DNA of 64,000 nucleotides from Pseudomonas asturiensis (GTDB taxonomy: Bacteria > Pseudomonadota > Gammaproteobacteria > Pseudomonadales > Pseudomonadaceae), in NCBI RefSeq assembly GCF_900143095.1, contig NZ_FRDA01000012.1:62001-126000 (forward strand), given 5' to 3'. The notes under the pieces were generated by a model. That model searched no databases, was not told the origin of the DNA, and saw only the letters and a list, made by a program, of their open reading frames with translations. The position numbers were made by a program, and so were the translations under genes. This document shows positions 25,771-34,035 of this stretch, one piece after another (position 1 is the first letter of the stretch; the number at the start of each line of letters is the position of its first letter).

Positions 25771-26424
25771 TCACGACCAATCCAGAACCGGCCAGCCTTG
25801 CTCCTGCGCATACGCCCGCAGCGTCGGGTCCGGGTTCACGGCAATGGGATTGTCGACACGCTTCAGCAGCGGCAGGTCGTTCCTCGAATCCGAGTAAAAG
25901 AACGCGCCTTCCAGAATTTCGTCCTGCACCCTGAGCCACTCCTTCAGCCGCAGCACCTTACCTTCGCGGTAAGTCAGGATGCCCTCGGTGAGACCGGTGA
26001 ACTGACCTTCCTGCACGTCCAGATCGATGGCCAAAACCTCATCGATACCCAGATGCGCTGCAACAGGCGAGACGATGTGGAAGCCTGTCGCCGAAATGAC
26101 CAGCAGCCGGTCACCCGCCGCCTTATGCCTGGCGATGGTCTGACGAGCTTCGTGATACACGAGCGGCTCGATGACGGCCTCGATGAAGTGCGCGACGGCC
26201 TCGGCCACGTCCTCCACAGTACGCCCGGCCATCGGTGTGAGGCTGAACGCCATGTATTCCTCCATGGCCAGTTTTCCTTGGCTGTAGGCGTTCATCAGTT
26301 CCTGGTCGAGGCTGAGAAACGCTTCGTCCTCCACCCAACCCAGTCGCACCATTTCCCGACTCCAGAGGCTGGCACTGTCGCCATGAATCAAGGTGTCATC
26401 CAGATCAAAAATCGCTAAAGCCAT
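25771..26424 (-). CDS. HAD-IB family hydrolase (phosphoserine phosphatase-like)
   Basis: The 217-residue protein opens with HAD motif I, IFDLDDTLIHGDS, with two catalytic Asp. Motif II is in LLVISATGFHIVSP and motif III/IV in REGKVLRLKEW and FYSDSRNDLPLLKRVDNPIAVNPD. The order and spacing are those of the subfamily IB (SerB-like) phosphatases acting on small phosphorylated metabolites. It is the last gene downstream of the symporter on the minus strand, 62 bases behind it, so it might dephosphorylate a product of the two kinases encoded upstream in the same direction. That link is inference. Confidence 0.88.
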   Translation of the reverse strand: MALAIFDLDDTLIHGDSASLWSREMVRLGWVEDEAFLSLDQELMNAYSQGKLAMEEYMAFSLTPMAGRTVEDVAEAVAHFIEAVIEPLVYHEARQTIARHKAAGDRLLVISATGFHIVSPVAAHLGIDEVLAIDLDVQEGQFTGLTEGILTYREGKVLRLKEWLRVQDEILEGAFFYSDSRNDLPLLKRVDNPIAVNPDPTLRAYAQEQGWPVLDWS

Positions 26425-26459
26425 CGGGTCCTCTCAACTGTTGAACTGCGCCGAACGAG

Positions 26460-26478
26460 CGCGCCCGAAACGGGCGCG
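26460..26478 (-). terminator. GC-rich hairpin after the symporter gene
   Basis: CGCGCCCG-AAA-CGGGCGCG, an 8-base perfect stem with a three-base loop, between the symporter stop and the HAD gene. It has no T-tract and may only attenuate read-through into the HAD gene. Confidence 0.4.
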
Positions 26479-26486
26479 CGCCTGTA

Positions 26487-28016
26487 TCAATTCATGGCGG
26501 GAAAGGCGTTGATCGCCTTGGGAGCTGGCGCTGCAATCGCGAACAGATCATCGACCCGCTTCACTTCCGCGGCACTGGGCTTGATGGCGAATGCACACGC
26601 GACGAAGATCAATGCGTTGAAGATCAGCCCGATGATCCCGCTGGTCAGGGAACCCAGTTGAGGGATGTCGTCCGGGTAAATCGTCGTCAGCACGATGGCC
26701 ACGAAGATGCCCACGACCATGCCGGCAATCGCGCCCTGTTTATTGCCTCGCCGGGAGAAGATGCCGAAGAACAACGGCACAGCCAACTGGATGATGCCCT
26801 GATAGGAAATCTGCGCCAGCAACTGAAGTCGGGCATAGTCGAAGGTCAGGTAGGCCAGTACCGACGCAGCACTGATGAACACCACCATGCCCACCTTGGC
26901 GAGGATGGTCTTCTGCCGGTCGGTTCGTGGTTTGTTCCAGGTCGCCAGGTCGTTGGCGAACTGCGTGCCGCAGACTTGTACACAGCCGTCCACGTGGCCG
27001 ATGCTGGCGGCCAGCACGATCACGATGGCGACCGCCAACAGCCACGGCCCGCCAATGTCGAACAGCGACAGGAACCAGCCATGCTGTGGATGCGCTGCGA
27101 CGTTCGGGTCCTGACTGATCGCGGCAGCGAACAGCATCAGAATCCCGTAGAAGCCTGCGACCAGCAGAATGGTAATCAGCGTGCCTTTCTTCACAGACCG
27201 CACGCCGCTGGCGGTGTAGATACGCTGGAAGCTCATCGGCCAGCACATCGAACCGATCACGCCAGTGAAGATCAGGCTGAACATGTAAAGCGGTCCGTAG
27301 GTGCTGCCTGCGCCGCCCGGAATCACCAGCATGCCGGCGGGCAATTGCGCGAGGTTGGAAAACGACGCCTGATCACCGAACAGAAGGATGATGCAGAGCG
27401 CGGCACAGAGTACGTAGGCAATCAGTCCCTGATACATGTCGGTCATGATCAGACCACGCATGCCCATGCTTACGGTCCAGTACTGCCGAATCAGGATCAC
27501 AACGACACCCACCGTCAGGCAGGTCGTCACGCCCCAACGCCCGAAGCTGGCGAACTGAAACAGCGTGGCCAACGCCTGGATGCCCATCACCACCCACGGA
27601 AATACCGAGATAATGCCGATGATCGAGGCGATGCGTTTCACGGCCGGGCTGTCGAAGCGCATGCCCAGCAAATCGGGTTGGGTGGTGAGGTTGAAGCGTT
27701 TGCCCCAGGTCCAGGCGCGATTGGCCATCAGGTACATGGCGGTGACCCCGAGGGTCGCGTACACCATGCCGTAAAAGCCCAGCGCACCGCCGACCGAAAG
27801 GGCGAAGAACGCTGTGAACGTTGCGCCCGGCCACCACGAATTGGTGTAGCACATCGCGATGTACCACGGCCCGTAGGAACGGCCGCCCACCGCGTAGTCG
27901 GAAAATGAGTCACTCTTGCGATTGGTGGCGTACAGCACGCCGATCATCCCGGCCAGAAACAGGCTGATGAGCCCGAAGGTTATGTACAGATCCGAATTGA
28001 CGAGTGTGCTGATCAT
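26487..28016 (-). CDS. Sodium:solute symporter family permease
   Basis: This 509-residue permease of the SSS family has about thirteen hydrophobic segments. The conserved first loop KSDSFSDYAVGGRSYGPWYIAM, with the Ser/Gly-rich AVGGRS, and the segments around YQGLIAYVLCAALCIILLFG and AIVIVLAASIGHVDG match the family. SSS transporters take up organic solutes with Na+. The gene overlaps by four bases with a small membrane protein upstream, a pairing typical of symporters with a DUF3311-like subunit. The cluster suggests an amide or amino-alcohol-like substrate, not determined. Confidence 0.9.
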   Translation of the reverse strand: MISTLVNSDLYITFGLISLFLAGMIGVLYATNRKSDSFSDYAVGGRSYGPWYIAMCYTNSWWPGATFTAFFALSVGGALGFYGMVYATLGVTAMYLMANRAWTWGKRFNLTTQPDLLGMRFDSPAVKRIASIIGIISVFPWVVMGIQALATLFQFASFGRWGVTTCLTVGVVVILIRQYWTVSMGMRGLIMTDMYQGLIAYVLCAALCIILLFGDQASFSNLAQLPAGMLVIPGGAGSTYGPLYMFSLIFTGVIGSMCWPMSFQRIYTASGVRSVKKGTLITILLVAGFYGILMLFAAAISQDPNVAAHPQHGWFLSLFDIGGPWLLAVAIVIVLAASIGHVDGCVQVCGTQFANDLATWNKPRTDRQKTILAKVGMVVFISAASVLAYLTFDYARLQLLAQISYQGIIQLAVPLFFGIFSRRGNKQGAIAGMVVGIFVAIVLTTIYPDDIPQLGSLTSGIIGLIFNALIFVACAFAIKPSAAEVKRVDDLFAIAAPAPKAINAFPAMN

Positions 28017-28270
28017 TGTGCGCCCCCGTCTTCAGGAATCTCGCCACTGGCGGACTCAACCATATAAAGCACCCAAAGGCCGAGTCCCATCAGCGCAGCG
28101 TTCAGAATCCAGTAAAAGATCGGCAACGGAATACCCAGCACGATGACCGTACTGCCACTGACCTGAAGGTAAAACGGCGGGAACAGCGCCATCATCAACA
28201 ATGCAAAAAAGTAAACGCCGAACACGAGCGTTTTCACACGCCCTGGCCGCGCAATCGAAACAGTACTCAT
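28013..28270 (-). CDS. Small membrane protein paired with the symporter (DUF3311-like)
   Basis: This 85-residue protein has two membrane segments (VKTLVFGVYFFALLMMALF and IPLPIFYWILNAALMGLGLW). Small two-helix proteins of this size (DUF3311-like) are commonly encoded directly before SSS permeases and are thought to be accessory subunits. The overlap ATGA with the symporter start indicates translational coupling. An AAGGAG ribosome-binding site precedes its ATG. Confidence 0.8.
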   Translation of the reverse strand: MSTVSIARPGRVKTLVFGVYFFALLMMALFPPFYLQVSGSTVIVLGIPLPIFYWILNAALMGLGLWVLYMVESASGEIPEDGGAQ

Positions 28271-28294
28271 GGAAGACTCCTTGAATTTTGGATC

Positions 28295-28312
28295 TTGCGA
28301 TTAATCGATCAA
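28295..28312. promoter_or_regulatory. Palindromic site upstream of the symporter genes
   Basis: The perfect palindrome CGATTAATCG (28298-28307) lies within TTGCGATTAATCGATCAA, which has nearly matching outer arms. It is 25 bases before the first codon of the minus-strand membrane protein gene and could be an operator separating the transporter genes from the upstream kinase gene. Confidence 0.35.
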
Positions 28313-28386
28313 GTAAAACTCAAGCAGTAAAAAAGTTGCCGCCGATAGCCCGATCTTGTGGTTGTCGGGTCTTGTCATACGCAGGT

Positions 28387-29301
28387 TCAGACCTGTCTAA
28401 GCCAGGTTTCCCAGCGCGGATCGTTGATGGCGTTACGCGCCCTCATTTGCTTCCATGCACCGTATTTGTAGAAGTCGAAGTCCAGTTGCGACACGGCATG
28501 CTGCACCATCGCCCAGGTGGACCACTTGATATCCGCCAGCGCTTTATTGACCTTGATCCGGGCCAGCGTCCGGGTGTCGACGCGGCCGAAATAGTCTTCG
28601 ACCAATTCAAGTTCCACCTCGTCGGTGAAGAACATTTCGCCAAACCAGAGCGCCAACTCGTAGTGCCGATCGTTATTGGACGCGTATTCGAAATCGACCA
28701 ACCTGACGTGCTGCCGGTCGTTGAGCATGAAGTTACCGGCCAGCGTGTCGTTCATGCACGGCGCCAGATCGATGCCTGAGGCTTGCAGCGCAGATTTCGC
28801 CCTCTCGTATTGCAGGGATAACCAGGCACCGTCCTGGGGTTTCAAGGCGTTGAGTTCAGCCACCTGAGTCTGATGTTCGGCAATCATGTCGAACACGGTC
28901 TTGGTCTGACACAGCAGCGCCTGATCATTGAATGCCTTGAGCCCGAGCAGTGCGTTATGGCGCACGTCGCGCTGCAGAAAATCGAGATTCGACGACGCCC
29001 GCCAGCCTTCCATGAACTCGAACACTTCGACACCTAACTCTTCCAGAAACGCAAACACCGGCGCGCCGTATCCCGTCGCCGCTGCGGCGACACTGGCGTC
29101 ATGAGCCGTGCGGCGATCAATGAACATCTCGGTCCCGGCACCCGGAATCTTGAAGAAATACGCGGTATCGGCGCCCTCGACTTCGACACGCCAGTTGGTG
29201 TTGGAAATGCCGCCGCTGACCGGCCTGTACGTGATCCGCTTGCCGCGCCACTGGCTGATGCTGGACACCGCCGCTTCAAGTTGCTGTTCATGAATACTCA
29301 T
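28387..29301 (-). CDS. Choline/ethanolamine kinase-like phosphotransferase
   Basis: The 304-residue protein belongs to the aminoglycoside phosphotransferase/choline kinase superfamily. It has a Gly-rich ATP loop region (PVSGGISNTNWRVEV), the catalytic loop PCMNDTLAGNFMLNDRQHVRLVDFEYAS, where His of the usual HxDxxxxN is replaced by Asn while the Asp and Asn remain, and the metal-binding DFE. It phosphorylates a small hydroxylated or amino metabolite. I used ATG 29301 because GGGAGAGG precedes it; an ATG at 29322 overlaps the upstream kinase stop by four bases and would add seven residues. Next to a second phosphotransferase it forms an unusual kinase pair. Confidence 0.85.
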   Translation of the reverse strand: MSIHEQQLEAAVSSISQWRGKRITYRPVSGGISNTNWRVEVEGADTAYFFKIPGAGTEMFIDRRTAHDASVAAAATGYGAPVFAFLEELGVEVFEFMEGWRASSNLDFLQRDVRHNALLGLKAFNDQALLCQTKTVFDMIAEHQTQVAELNALKPQDGAWLSLQYERAKSALQASGIDLAPCMNDTLAGNFMLNDRQHVRLVDFEYASNNDRHYELALWFGEMFFTDEVELELVEDYFGRVDTRTLARIKVNKALADIKWSTWAMVQHAVSQLDFDFYKYGAWKQMRARNAINDPRWETWLRQV

Positions 29302-29318
29302 GGCCTCTCCCAAAACGT

Positions 29319-30275
29319 TCATGCGCGCGACTCCTCAACCTGACGTAGCCAGCTCTCCAGACGTGGATCCCGGGTGCTCTGCAAACAGCGCAGGAAGGTC
29401 CATTGCCCGAGCTTGGAAAACTCGAGCGACCGGGAAGACACCGTGCCTGCCCAGAACCCCCATAGCGTCCAGTACCAGTCGTTGATCAGCGCATACAGAC
29501 GGCAGACGGCGTAATCCACTTCAAGGCATTGTCCTGCCCACGCTTCGATACCTTCGCGCCACTGCGCTTCGAACGAAAACAGCTCGTTCAGGGTGATGGC
29601 GACGTCGTACCAGGCATCCATGCAGCCGCCGTAATCAAAGTCGACCAGCTTCAGACGCCCGTCCCGCGACACCATGACGTTGCTGGTAACACCATCGCCG
29701 TGAATCGGCACCGCATGAAACGGCCGGTTTTGCAGTGCGTCCCAGGCCATGTTGACGCATCGGTCGATCCACGCGTGTTCTGGCGGCAACACCACCCGGT
29801 CCCGCGCGCACAACACCCGCAGGCGTTGCAGATCGTCCATTGGCGAACGGATAAAATCCGGTACTGCGCCGGTATGAACAACGCGCTTGAGATCCCACAG
29901 CCGCTCAAGTCGCCCCGGCGCGATGAGTTCGTCCAGCCGAGCACAGCGCCAGTCTTTCGGACTCAGCGATTCGAAAATCAGCACGCCGCTGGCGCTGTCT
30001 GCACTGATCAGGCGAGGTGCTGAGCCGCTCAGGCCCGCACACTCGCTGGCCTGCACACTGCGCTCGACATCAATCAAGGGCGTCATGTCAGCCTGCAACA
30101 CTTTTGCGTACCAGGCGGTCTGGCCGTCAGTGACGTGATACCCCAGCCACTCGGTGGCCAGCCTGGACGGCGAGGCAATGCCTGACGACCCGTCCTGTAC
30201 ATTCAGGTTGTCGCCCAACCCTGCTTCCGATAATGCAATGTGAAGACGATCCAGCGGTGCGGTCTCTTTGAACAT
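29319..30275 (-). CDS. Aminoglycoside phosphotransferase-like kinase
   Basis: This 318-residue phosphotransferase shows the catalytic loop AVPIHGDGVTSNVMVSRDG with the canonical HGDxxxxN, followed by LKLVDFDYGGCMDAWYDVA with the DFD metal ligand. The upstream part is a two-lobed kinase-like N-domain. Its C-terminal end TFLRCLQSTRDPRLESWLRQV resembles the neighbouring kinase's end (RNAINDPRWETWLRQV), so the two are distant paralogues. It lies nine bases after the M20 amidohydrolase and probably phosphorylates a product of that enzyme or the amidase. Substrate unknown. Confidence 0.85.
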   Translation of the reverse strand: MFKETAPLDRLHIALSEAGLGDNLNVQDGSSGIASPSRLATEWLGYHVTDGQTAWYAKVLQADMTPLIDVERSVQASECAGLSGSAPRLISADSASGVLIFESLSPKDWRCARLDELIAPGRLERLWDLKRVVHTGAVPDFIRSPMDDLQRLRVLCARDRVVLPPEHAWIDRCVNMAWDALQNRPFHAVPIHGDGVTSNVMVSRDGRLKLVDFDYGGCMDAWYDVAITLNELFSFEAQWREGIEAWAGQCLEVDYAVCRLYALINDWYWTLWGFWAGTVSSRSLEFSKLGQWTFLRCLQSTRDPRLESWLRQVEESRA

Positions 30276-30284
30276 GGTCTGCCC

Positions 30285-31565
30285 TCAGCGAAAGGAATCC
30301 GGCGCCGTGCAGGCGCGATGAAGCAAGGCAGTCAGCATTTTCAAACCGTTGTGCATGTCCTCGTCGCTGGTGTACTCGGCTTCGTTGTGCGAAAGGCCGT
30401 TACGACTGGGGATGAACAACAGGCAGACCGGGTATTTGCTGTTCATGCTGATCGCATCGTGACCGGCCACCGTTGCGCTATCGGTGATGGGCAGACCCAA
30501 TTCGGTCGCCACTGCATGCGCCAGTTCGGCGAAGCCGTCGGGAAGTACACCGGGGGGGCGCAGCACGCTGCTTTCGATGTGGAAACGGGTCTGGGTCCGG
30601 TCGGCGATCTCATGCAATGTAGCGTTCAGACGCTCGGCGGCTGCGCGCAGCAGTTCAGTGTCCCGCGAGCGATGTTCCGCCAGCAGCGACACGCGGGACG
30701 GCACCACGTTGGGCGAGTTCGGCCAGATTTCCACGCGGCCTACCGAGCTGTGCATCTGCAACCCGTGCAGGTCGGCTTCCGCACGCACCGCAACGATGGC
30801 ATGTGCGGCAGCGAGCATTGCATCGCGGCGCGCGGCCATGGGCGTTGGCCCGGTGTGGTTCTGCTCGCCGTCGAAACGAATGCGTTGTTTCAGCGCGGCC
30901 CAGGTTTCCCTGACAACGCCAATCGACAGCTTCCGGCTCTCCAGCGCGGTGCTCTGCTCGACATGAATTTCCACGTAACCCGCGATGTCGAGGCTGACCG
31001 GGCCACCGCCCAGATAACCGATATCCTGCAATGCCTGCCTAAGGCTGATACCGTCGCCATCGCAACTGTTCCAGGCGTGCTCAAGACTCAGCGCGCCGGT
31101 GAACACGCCGCTGCCGATCAGGCTCGGCTGAAAGCGAGCGCCTTCTTCATTGGTCCAGTTCACGACAGCAAGATTGCAGGCCGGCTTTTCTCCGCGTTCC
31201 CGCATCTGTCGCCCGAGGCTGGAAACCGCCACGGCACCGGCGAGTACGCCATATACACCATCGAATCGGCCGGCACTTGGCTGGCTGTCCAGGTGCGAAC
31301 CACACACCACATATGGAGCATGTGGGTCGAAGGTCATCAGGCCGAAAATATTGCCCACCGGGTCGATGTGAACCTCAAAGTCATGCGCCCTGAGCCAGTC
31401 GCAGAACAGGTCGCGGACCTGACCGTCCTCAACCGATGCAGCGAGCCGATGCAAACCACCCGCCGGTGTCGCGCCAATGGCCGAGCTCTCGGCGAACAGC
31501 GCCTCGAACCGGGCATGGTCGGCTGCATCGGGCGTCAGCAAGTCATGCGTACAGGATGTCGACAT
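30285..31565 (-). CDS. M20-family amidohydrolase (allantoate/N-carbamoyl-amino acid amidohydrolase type)
   Basis: The 426-residue metal-dependent hydrolase has the metal-binding blocks typical of the family: VCGSHLDSQPSAGRFDGVYGVLAG (His and Asp ligands), NWTNEEGARFQPSLIGSGVF (bridging Glu-Glu), HVEQSTALE and, at the end, PSRNGLSHNEAEYTS with the last His. Relatives hydrolyse allantoate, N-carbamoyl-beta-alanine or N-carbamoyl amino acids and release ammonia. I placed the start at ATG 31565, seven bases after GGAG; ATG 31568 is adjacent. It overlaps the end of the DeoR regulator gene by 23 bases, so both are one transcript. Confidence 0.88.
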   Translation of the reverse strand: MSTSCTHDLLTPDAADHARFEALFAESSAIGATPAGGLHRLAASVEDGQVRDLFCDWLRAHDFEVHIDPVGNIFGLMTFDPHAPYVVCGSHLDSQPSAGRFDGVYGVLAGAVAVSSLGRQMRERGEKPACNLAVVNWTNEEGARFQPSLIGSGVFTGALSLEHAWNSCDGDGISLRQALQDIGYLGGGPVSLDIAGYVEIHVEQSTALESRKLSIGVVRETWAALKQRIRFDGEQNHTGPTPMAARRDAMLAAAHAIVAVRAEADLHGLQMHSSVGRVEIWPNSPNVVPSRVSLLAEHRSRDTELLRAAAERLNATLHEIADRTQTRFHIESSVLRPPGVLPDGFAELAHAVATELGLPITDSATVAGHDAISMNSKYPVCLLFIPSRNGLSHNEAEYTSDEDMHNGLKMLTALLHRACTAPDSFR

Positions 31566-32301
31566 CATCTCTCTCCAGGCGAGCCGTAAACTCAGCCGAT
31601 AGCGGACGGTTCGTGACCAGGGTTGTGATTGCACTGAATGGCAGGGTGTTAACAAAAATCCGGTGACCGAACTTGCCGTCGTCGGCGAGGATCACACGCT
31701 GCCGGGAATGCTTGACCAGCGTGCGCCGCAACATGGCTTCCGGCTCGTGGTAATCCATCAGGCCTTGTTCAAGGTCGATGGCGCCGATGCCCATGAACGC
31801 GATGTCGTAATTGAACTGGCTGGCGAATGCCAGCGTGTGCGGGCCGATCAATGCGTTGTCGTTGCGGCGCACGTCTCCGGGAGCGACCAGCACCTGGTTG
31901 TCGCTTTGATGGGTTACCACCTGAGCGATGTCCAGCGAGTTGGTGATGATCCTCAACCGGCTGAACTGGGACAGCATCTGCGCCAGTGCGAGCGTCGACG
32001 TGCCGGTGTCGAGAAACAGCACCATGCCGTCGCTGATCAAGCCTGCCGCCTTGCTGGCGATACTCGCCTTGGCTTGCGGCTTCATGCGACTGCGGACCTG
32101 CAACGGCGGCTCGTCATTCAACTGCGGCAGAATCGCCCCGCCATGAATGCGCCGCAGCTTGCCCATCTCTTCCAGGTACTTGAAGTCGCGGCGAATGGTC
32201 TCTTCCGACACATAAAGCGACTGTGCGAGCTCGGACGCTTTGACGCGCTGTTGCTGAGCCAACAGGCGCATGATTTCGTCCAGACGAGGCTGATTGAGCA
32301 T
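31543..32301 (-). CDS. DeoR-family transcriptional regulator
   Basis: This 252-residue regulator has the DeoR N-terminal winged helix (MLNQPRLDEIMRLLAQQQRVKASELAQSLYVSEETIRRDFKYLEEMGKLRRIHGGA) and the sensor domain of the DeoR/ribose-phosphate isomerase fold with DTGTSTLALAQML and DYHEPEAMLRRTLV. Such regulators sense phosphorylated metabolites, which fits two kinases in the same cluster. ATG 32301 matches the family start, but its RBS is weak; an ATG at 32388 that overlaps the amidase stop (ATGA) would add 29 residues and is a real alternative. Confidence 0.88.
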   Translation of the reverse strand: MLNQPRLDEIMRLLAQQQRVKASELAQSLYVSEETIRRDFKYLEEMGKLRRIHGGAILPQLNDEPPLQVRSRMKPQAKASIASKAAGLISDGMVLFLDTGTSTLALAQMLSQFSRLRIITNSLDIAQVVTHQSDNQVLVAPGDVRRNDNALIGPHTLAFASQFNYDIAFMGIGAIDLEQGLMDYHEPEAMLRRTLVKHSRQRVILADDGKFGHRIFVNTLPFSAITTLVTNRPLSAEFTARLERDDVDILYA

Positions 32302-32384
32302 GGGGCTGACATTCCGTTGTGAAGAAAGGCGTTCAGTGTACCCATCTGTCTTCGGCTGCTGATGGCTGCTCATGTCGGGCGTGC

Positions 32385-33812
32385 TCATTGCGCAAGCATC
32401 GGTGGCAACTGTTGATCCCACGGCGAAATCGCCTCGAAGGCGGCGCAGAATTGCAGGACATCACCGTCCGCGAAACGAGGACCGACCACCTGCAGACCGA
32501 TGGGCAGCCCTTCCGGGGCAAAGCCGCAGGGAATGGTTGCCGCCGGATTTCCTGAAAGATTGAAGGGATAGGTGAACGGCGTCCAGCGTGCCCACGGCAC
32601 GGCGCCATCCTGATCGGCAAAACCGGAAGGTGCGACCTCATCTGCATCGAAAGGCAGCACGGGAAGGGTCGGCATGATCAGCAGATCATAATCGTCGAAC
32701 AGCGCATGCACCCGATTGGCGAAGGCGGCACGCTGTTCGAGGGCTTGCAGATAACCGGCAAGATCGTAGCGGGCCGACTGCTCGATCAAATGGGCGAAAC
32801 CGGGGTCCAGTTCGCCCAGTCTGTCCGCTAGCGCGCGTCCGTAGACGATGCCACGCCCTCCCACCCAAAGCGTTTCAAAGGTGGCCAACGGATCCGGCCA
32901 ATCAAGCGAAAGAATGCTCACCTCTACCGGGAGTTTTGCAGCGATCTTTTCGACAGCAGCTTCGACCGCGGCCGCAATAACCGGCTCGACGGGCGTGTTG
33001 AACAACGTCGGGACGAAAGCGATGCGCAGCGGACCAAGCGGCTGGTCACAGCGGGCCAGATAAGATTCCGTGGGCACCGGAAGCGCCTGATGGTCCAGCG
33101 GATGCGGCCCTGAAAGAATGTCGAACAACAGCGCCGAGTCGCGCACGGTACGGGTCATAGGGCCTGCATGGCTGAGCATTTCAGTCGCGGACCATGGCCA
33201 TGTGGGAATTCGTCCCAGTGAACCCTTGAGGGCGAATATCCCGCAGAACGAACCGGGAATCCTCACCGACCCGCCGCCGTCCGATCCCAGAGACGCTGGA
33301 ACCATGCGCGCCGCAACCGAAATCGCAGAGCCTGAGCTGGAGCCGCCGCTGGTCAGGCTCGGATTCCACGGTGTGCGCCCGTTGCCGAAAAGCCGCGAGG
33401 TACTCGCCCCTGTCCAGCCAAACTCGGTTGTCGCCGTCTTGCCGAGAATGATGGCGCCAGCGTTTTTCAGGCGCTGAATGATGGGCGCGTCCTTGAGCGG
33501 GACACTGTCCAGACTCGTCAGTGACCCTTTGGTGGTCCGCAGACCTGCCGTGGAAAACAGGTCCTTGATGCCGAACGGGATGCCATGCAGCGGCCCTTGA
33601 ACGCGACCGTCGCCCGCCTCGTCATCCTGACGTCGTGCCTGTTCGAGCGCAGCGTCTGTATAAACATCACCAAAGGCATTCAATGTGTGATTGTGGGTTT
33701 TGACCGATTCAAGGCTTGCTTCCACCAATGCCACAGACGTGATCGTGCCTGCGTCCAACTGCTCGCGGGCCTGAATCACGGTGGGCATGGAGAAGCGTTT
33801 TGACTCAATCAA
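32385..33812 (-). CDS. Amidase-signature family amidase
   Basis: This 475-residue amidase of the AtzF/GatA superfamily has the Lys of PFGIKDLFSTAGLRTTKGS, the Gly/Ser-rich SGGSSSGSAISVAA carrying the cis-Ser and, further on, GGSVRIPGSFCG carrying the nucleophile Ser. It hydrolyses an amide, ester or ureide of unknown identity. It is the first gene of a minus-strand cluster with a DeoR regulator, an M20 amidohydrolase and kinases. The start is uncertain: TTG 33812 has GGAG eight bases before it, while ATG 33788 has no RBS. It is not the allophanate hydrolase of this window. Confidence 0.9.
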   Translation of the reverse strand: MIESKRFSMPTVIQAREQLDAGTITSVALVEASLESVKTHNHTLNAFGDVYTDAALEQARRQDDEAGDGRVQGPLHGIPFGIKDLFSTAGLRTTKGSLTSLDSVPLKDAPIIQRLKNAGAIILGKTATTEFGWTGASTSRLFGNGRTPWNPSLTSGGSSSGSAISVAARMVPASLGSDGGGSVRIPGSFCGIFALKGSLGRIPTWPWSATEMLSHAGPMTRTVRDSALLFDILSGPHPLDHQALPVPTESYLARCDQPLGPLRIAFVPTLFNTPVEPVIAAAVEAAVEKIAAKLPVEVSILSLDWPDPLATFETLWVGGRGIVYGRALADRLGELDPGFAHLIEQSARYDLAGYLQALEQRAAFANRVHALFDDYDLLIMPTLPVLPFDADEVAPSGFADQDGAVPWARWTPFTYPFNLSGNPAATIPCGFAPEGLPIGLQVVGPRFADGDVLQFCAAFEAISPWDQQLPPMLAQ

Positions 33813-33869
33813 TGGGGATGCTCCGGCAAGTCATGGGCGTTTCGCCCAGGCCAGCGCATTACTGATCAG

Positions 33870-33894
33870 GTGGTAAAAACCGTCAAGTGGTAAA
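33870..33894. promoter_or_regulatory. Direct repeats GTGGTAAA upstream of the amidase operon
   Basis: GTGGTAAA occurs at 33870-33877 and at 33887-33894, 17 bases apart from start to start. On the minus strand, a TTGACG box overlaps this element. Direct repeats upstream of the first gene would suit DeoR binding. Speculative. Confidence 0.35.
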
Positions 33895-33990
33895 TGTTGC
33901 TTTTGTTGTATTTATGGACTTTAAATTTGTAACAGCACCGCTGGGGTGCGAAAAAACACCCCATTTTCAGCCTGCGCCCAACGCTGGGGC

Positions 33991-34027
33991 AAAAAAAAGG
34001 GCCTGCCCGTTTGTGGGTTTCAGGCCC
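33991..34027 (-). terminator. Rho-independent terminator of the SulP gene
   Basis: Arms GGGCCTG (33999-34005) and CAGGCCC (34021-34027); on the minus strand the stem is followed by eight T (the A run at 33991-33998). Confidence 0.92.
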
Positions 34028-34035
34028 AAAACACT

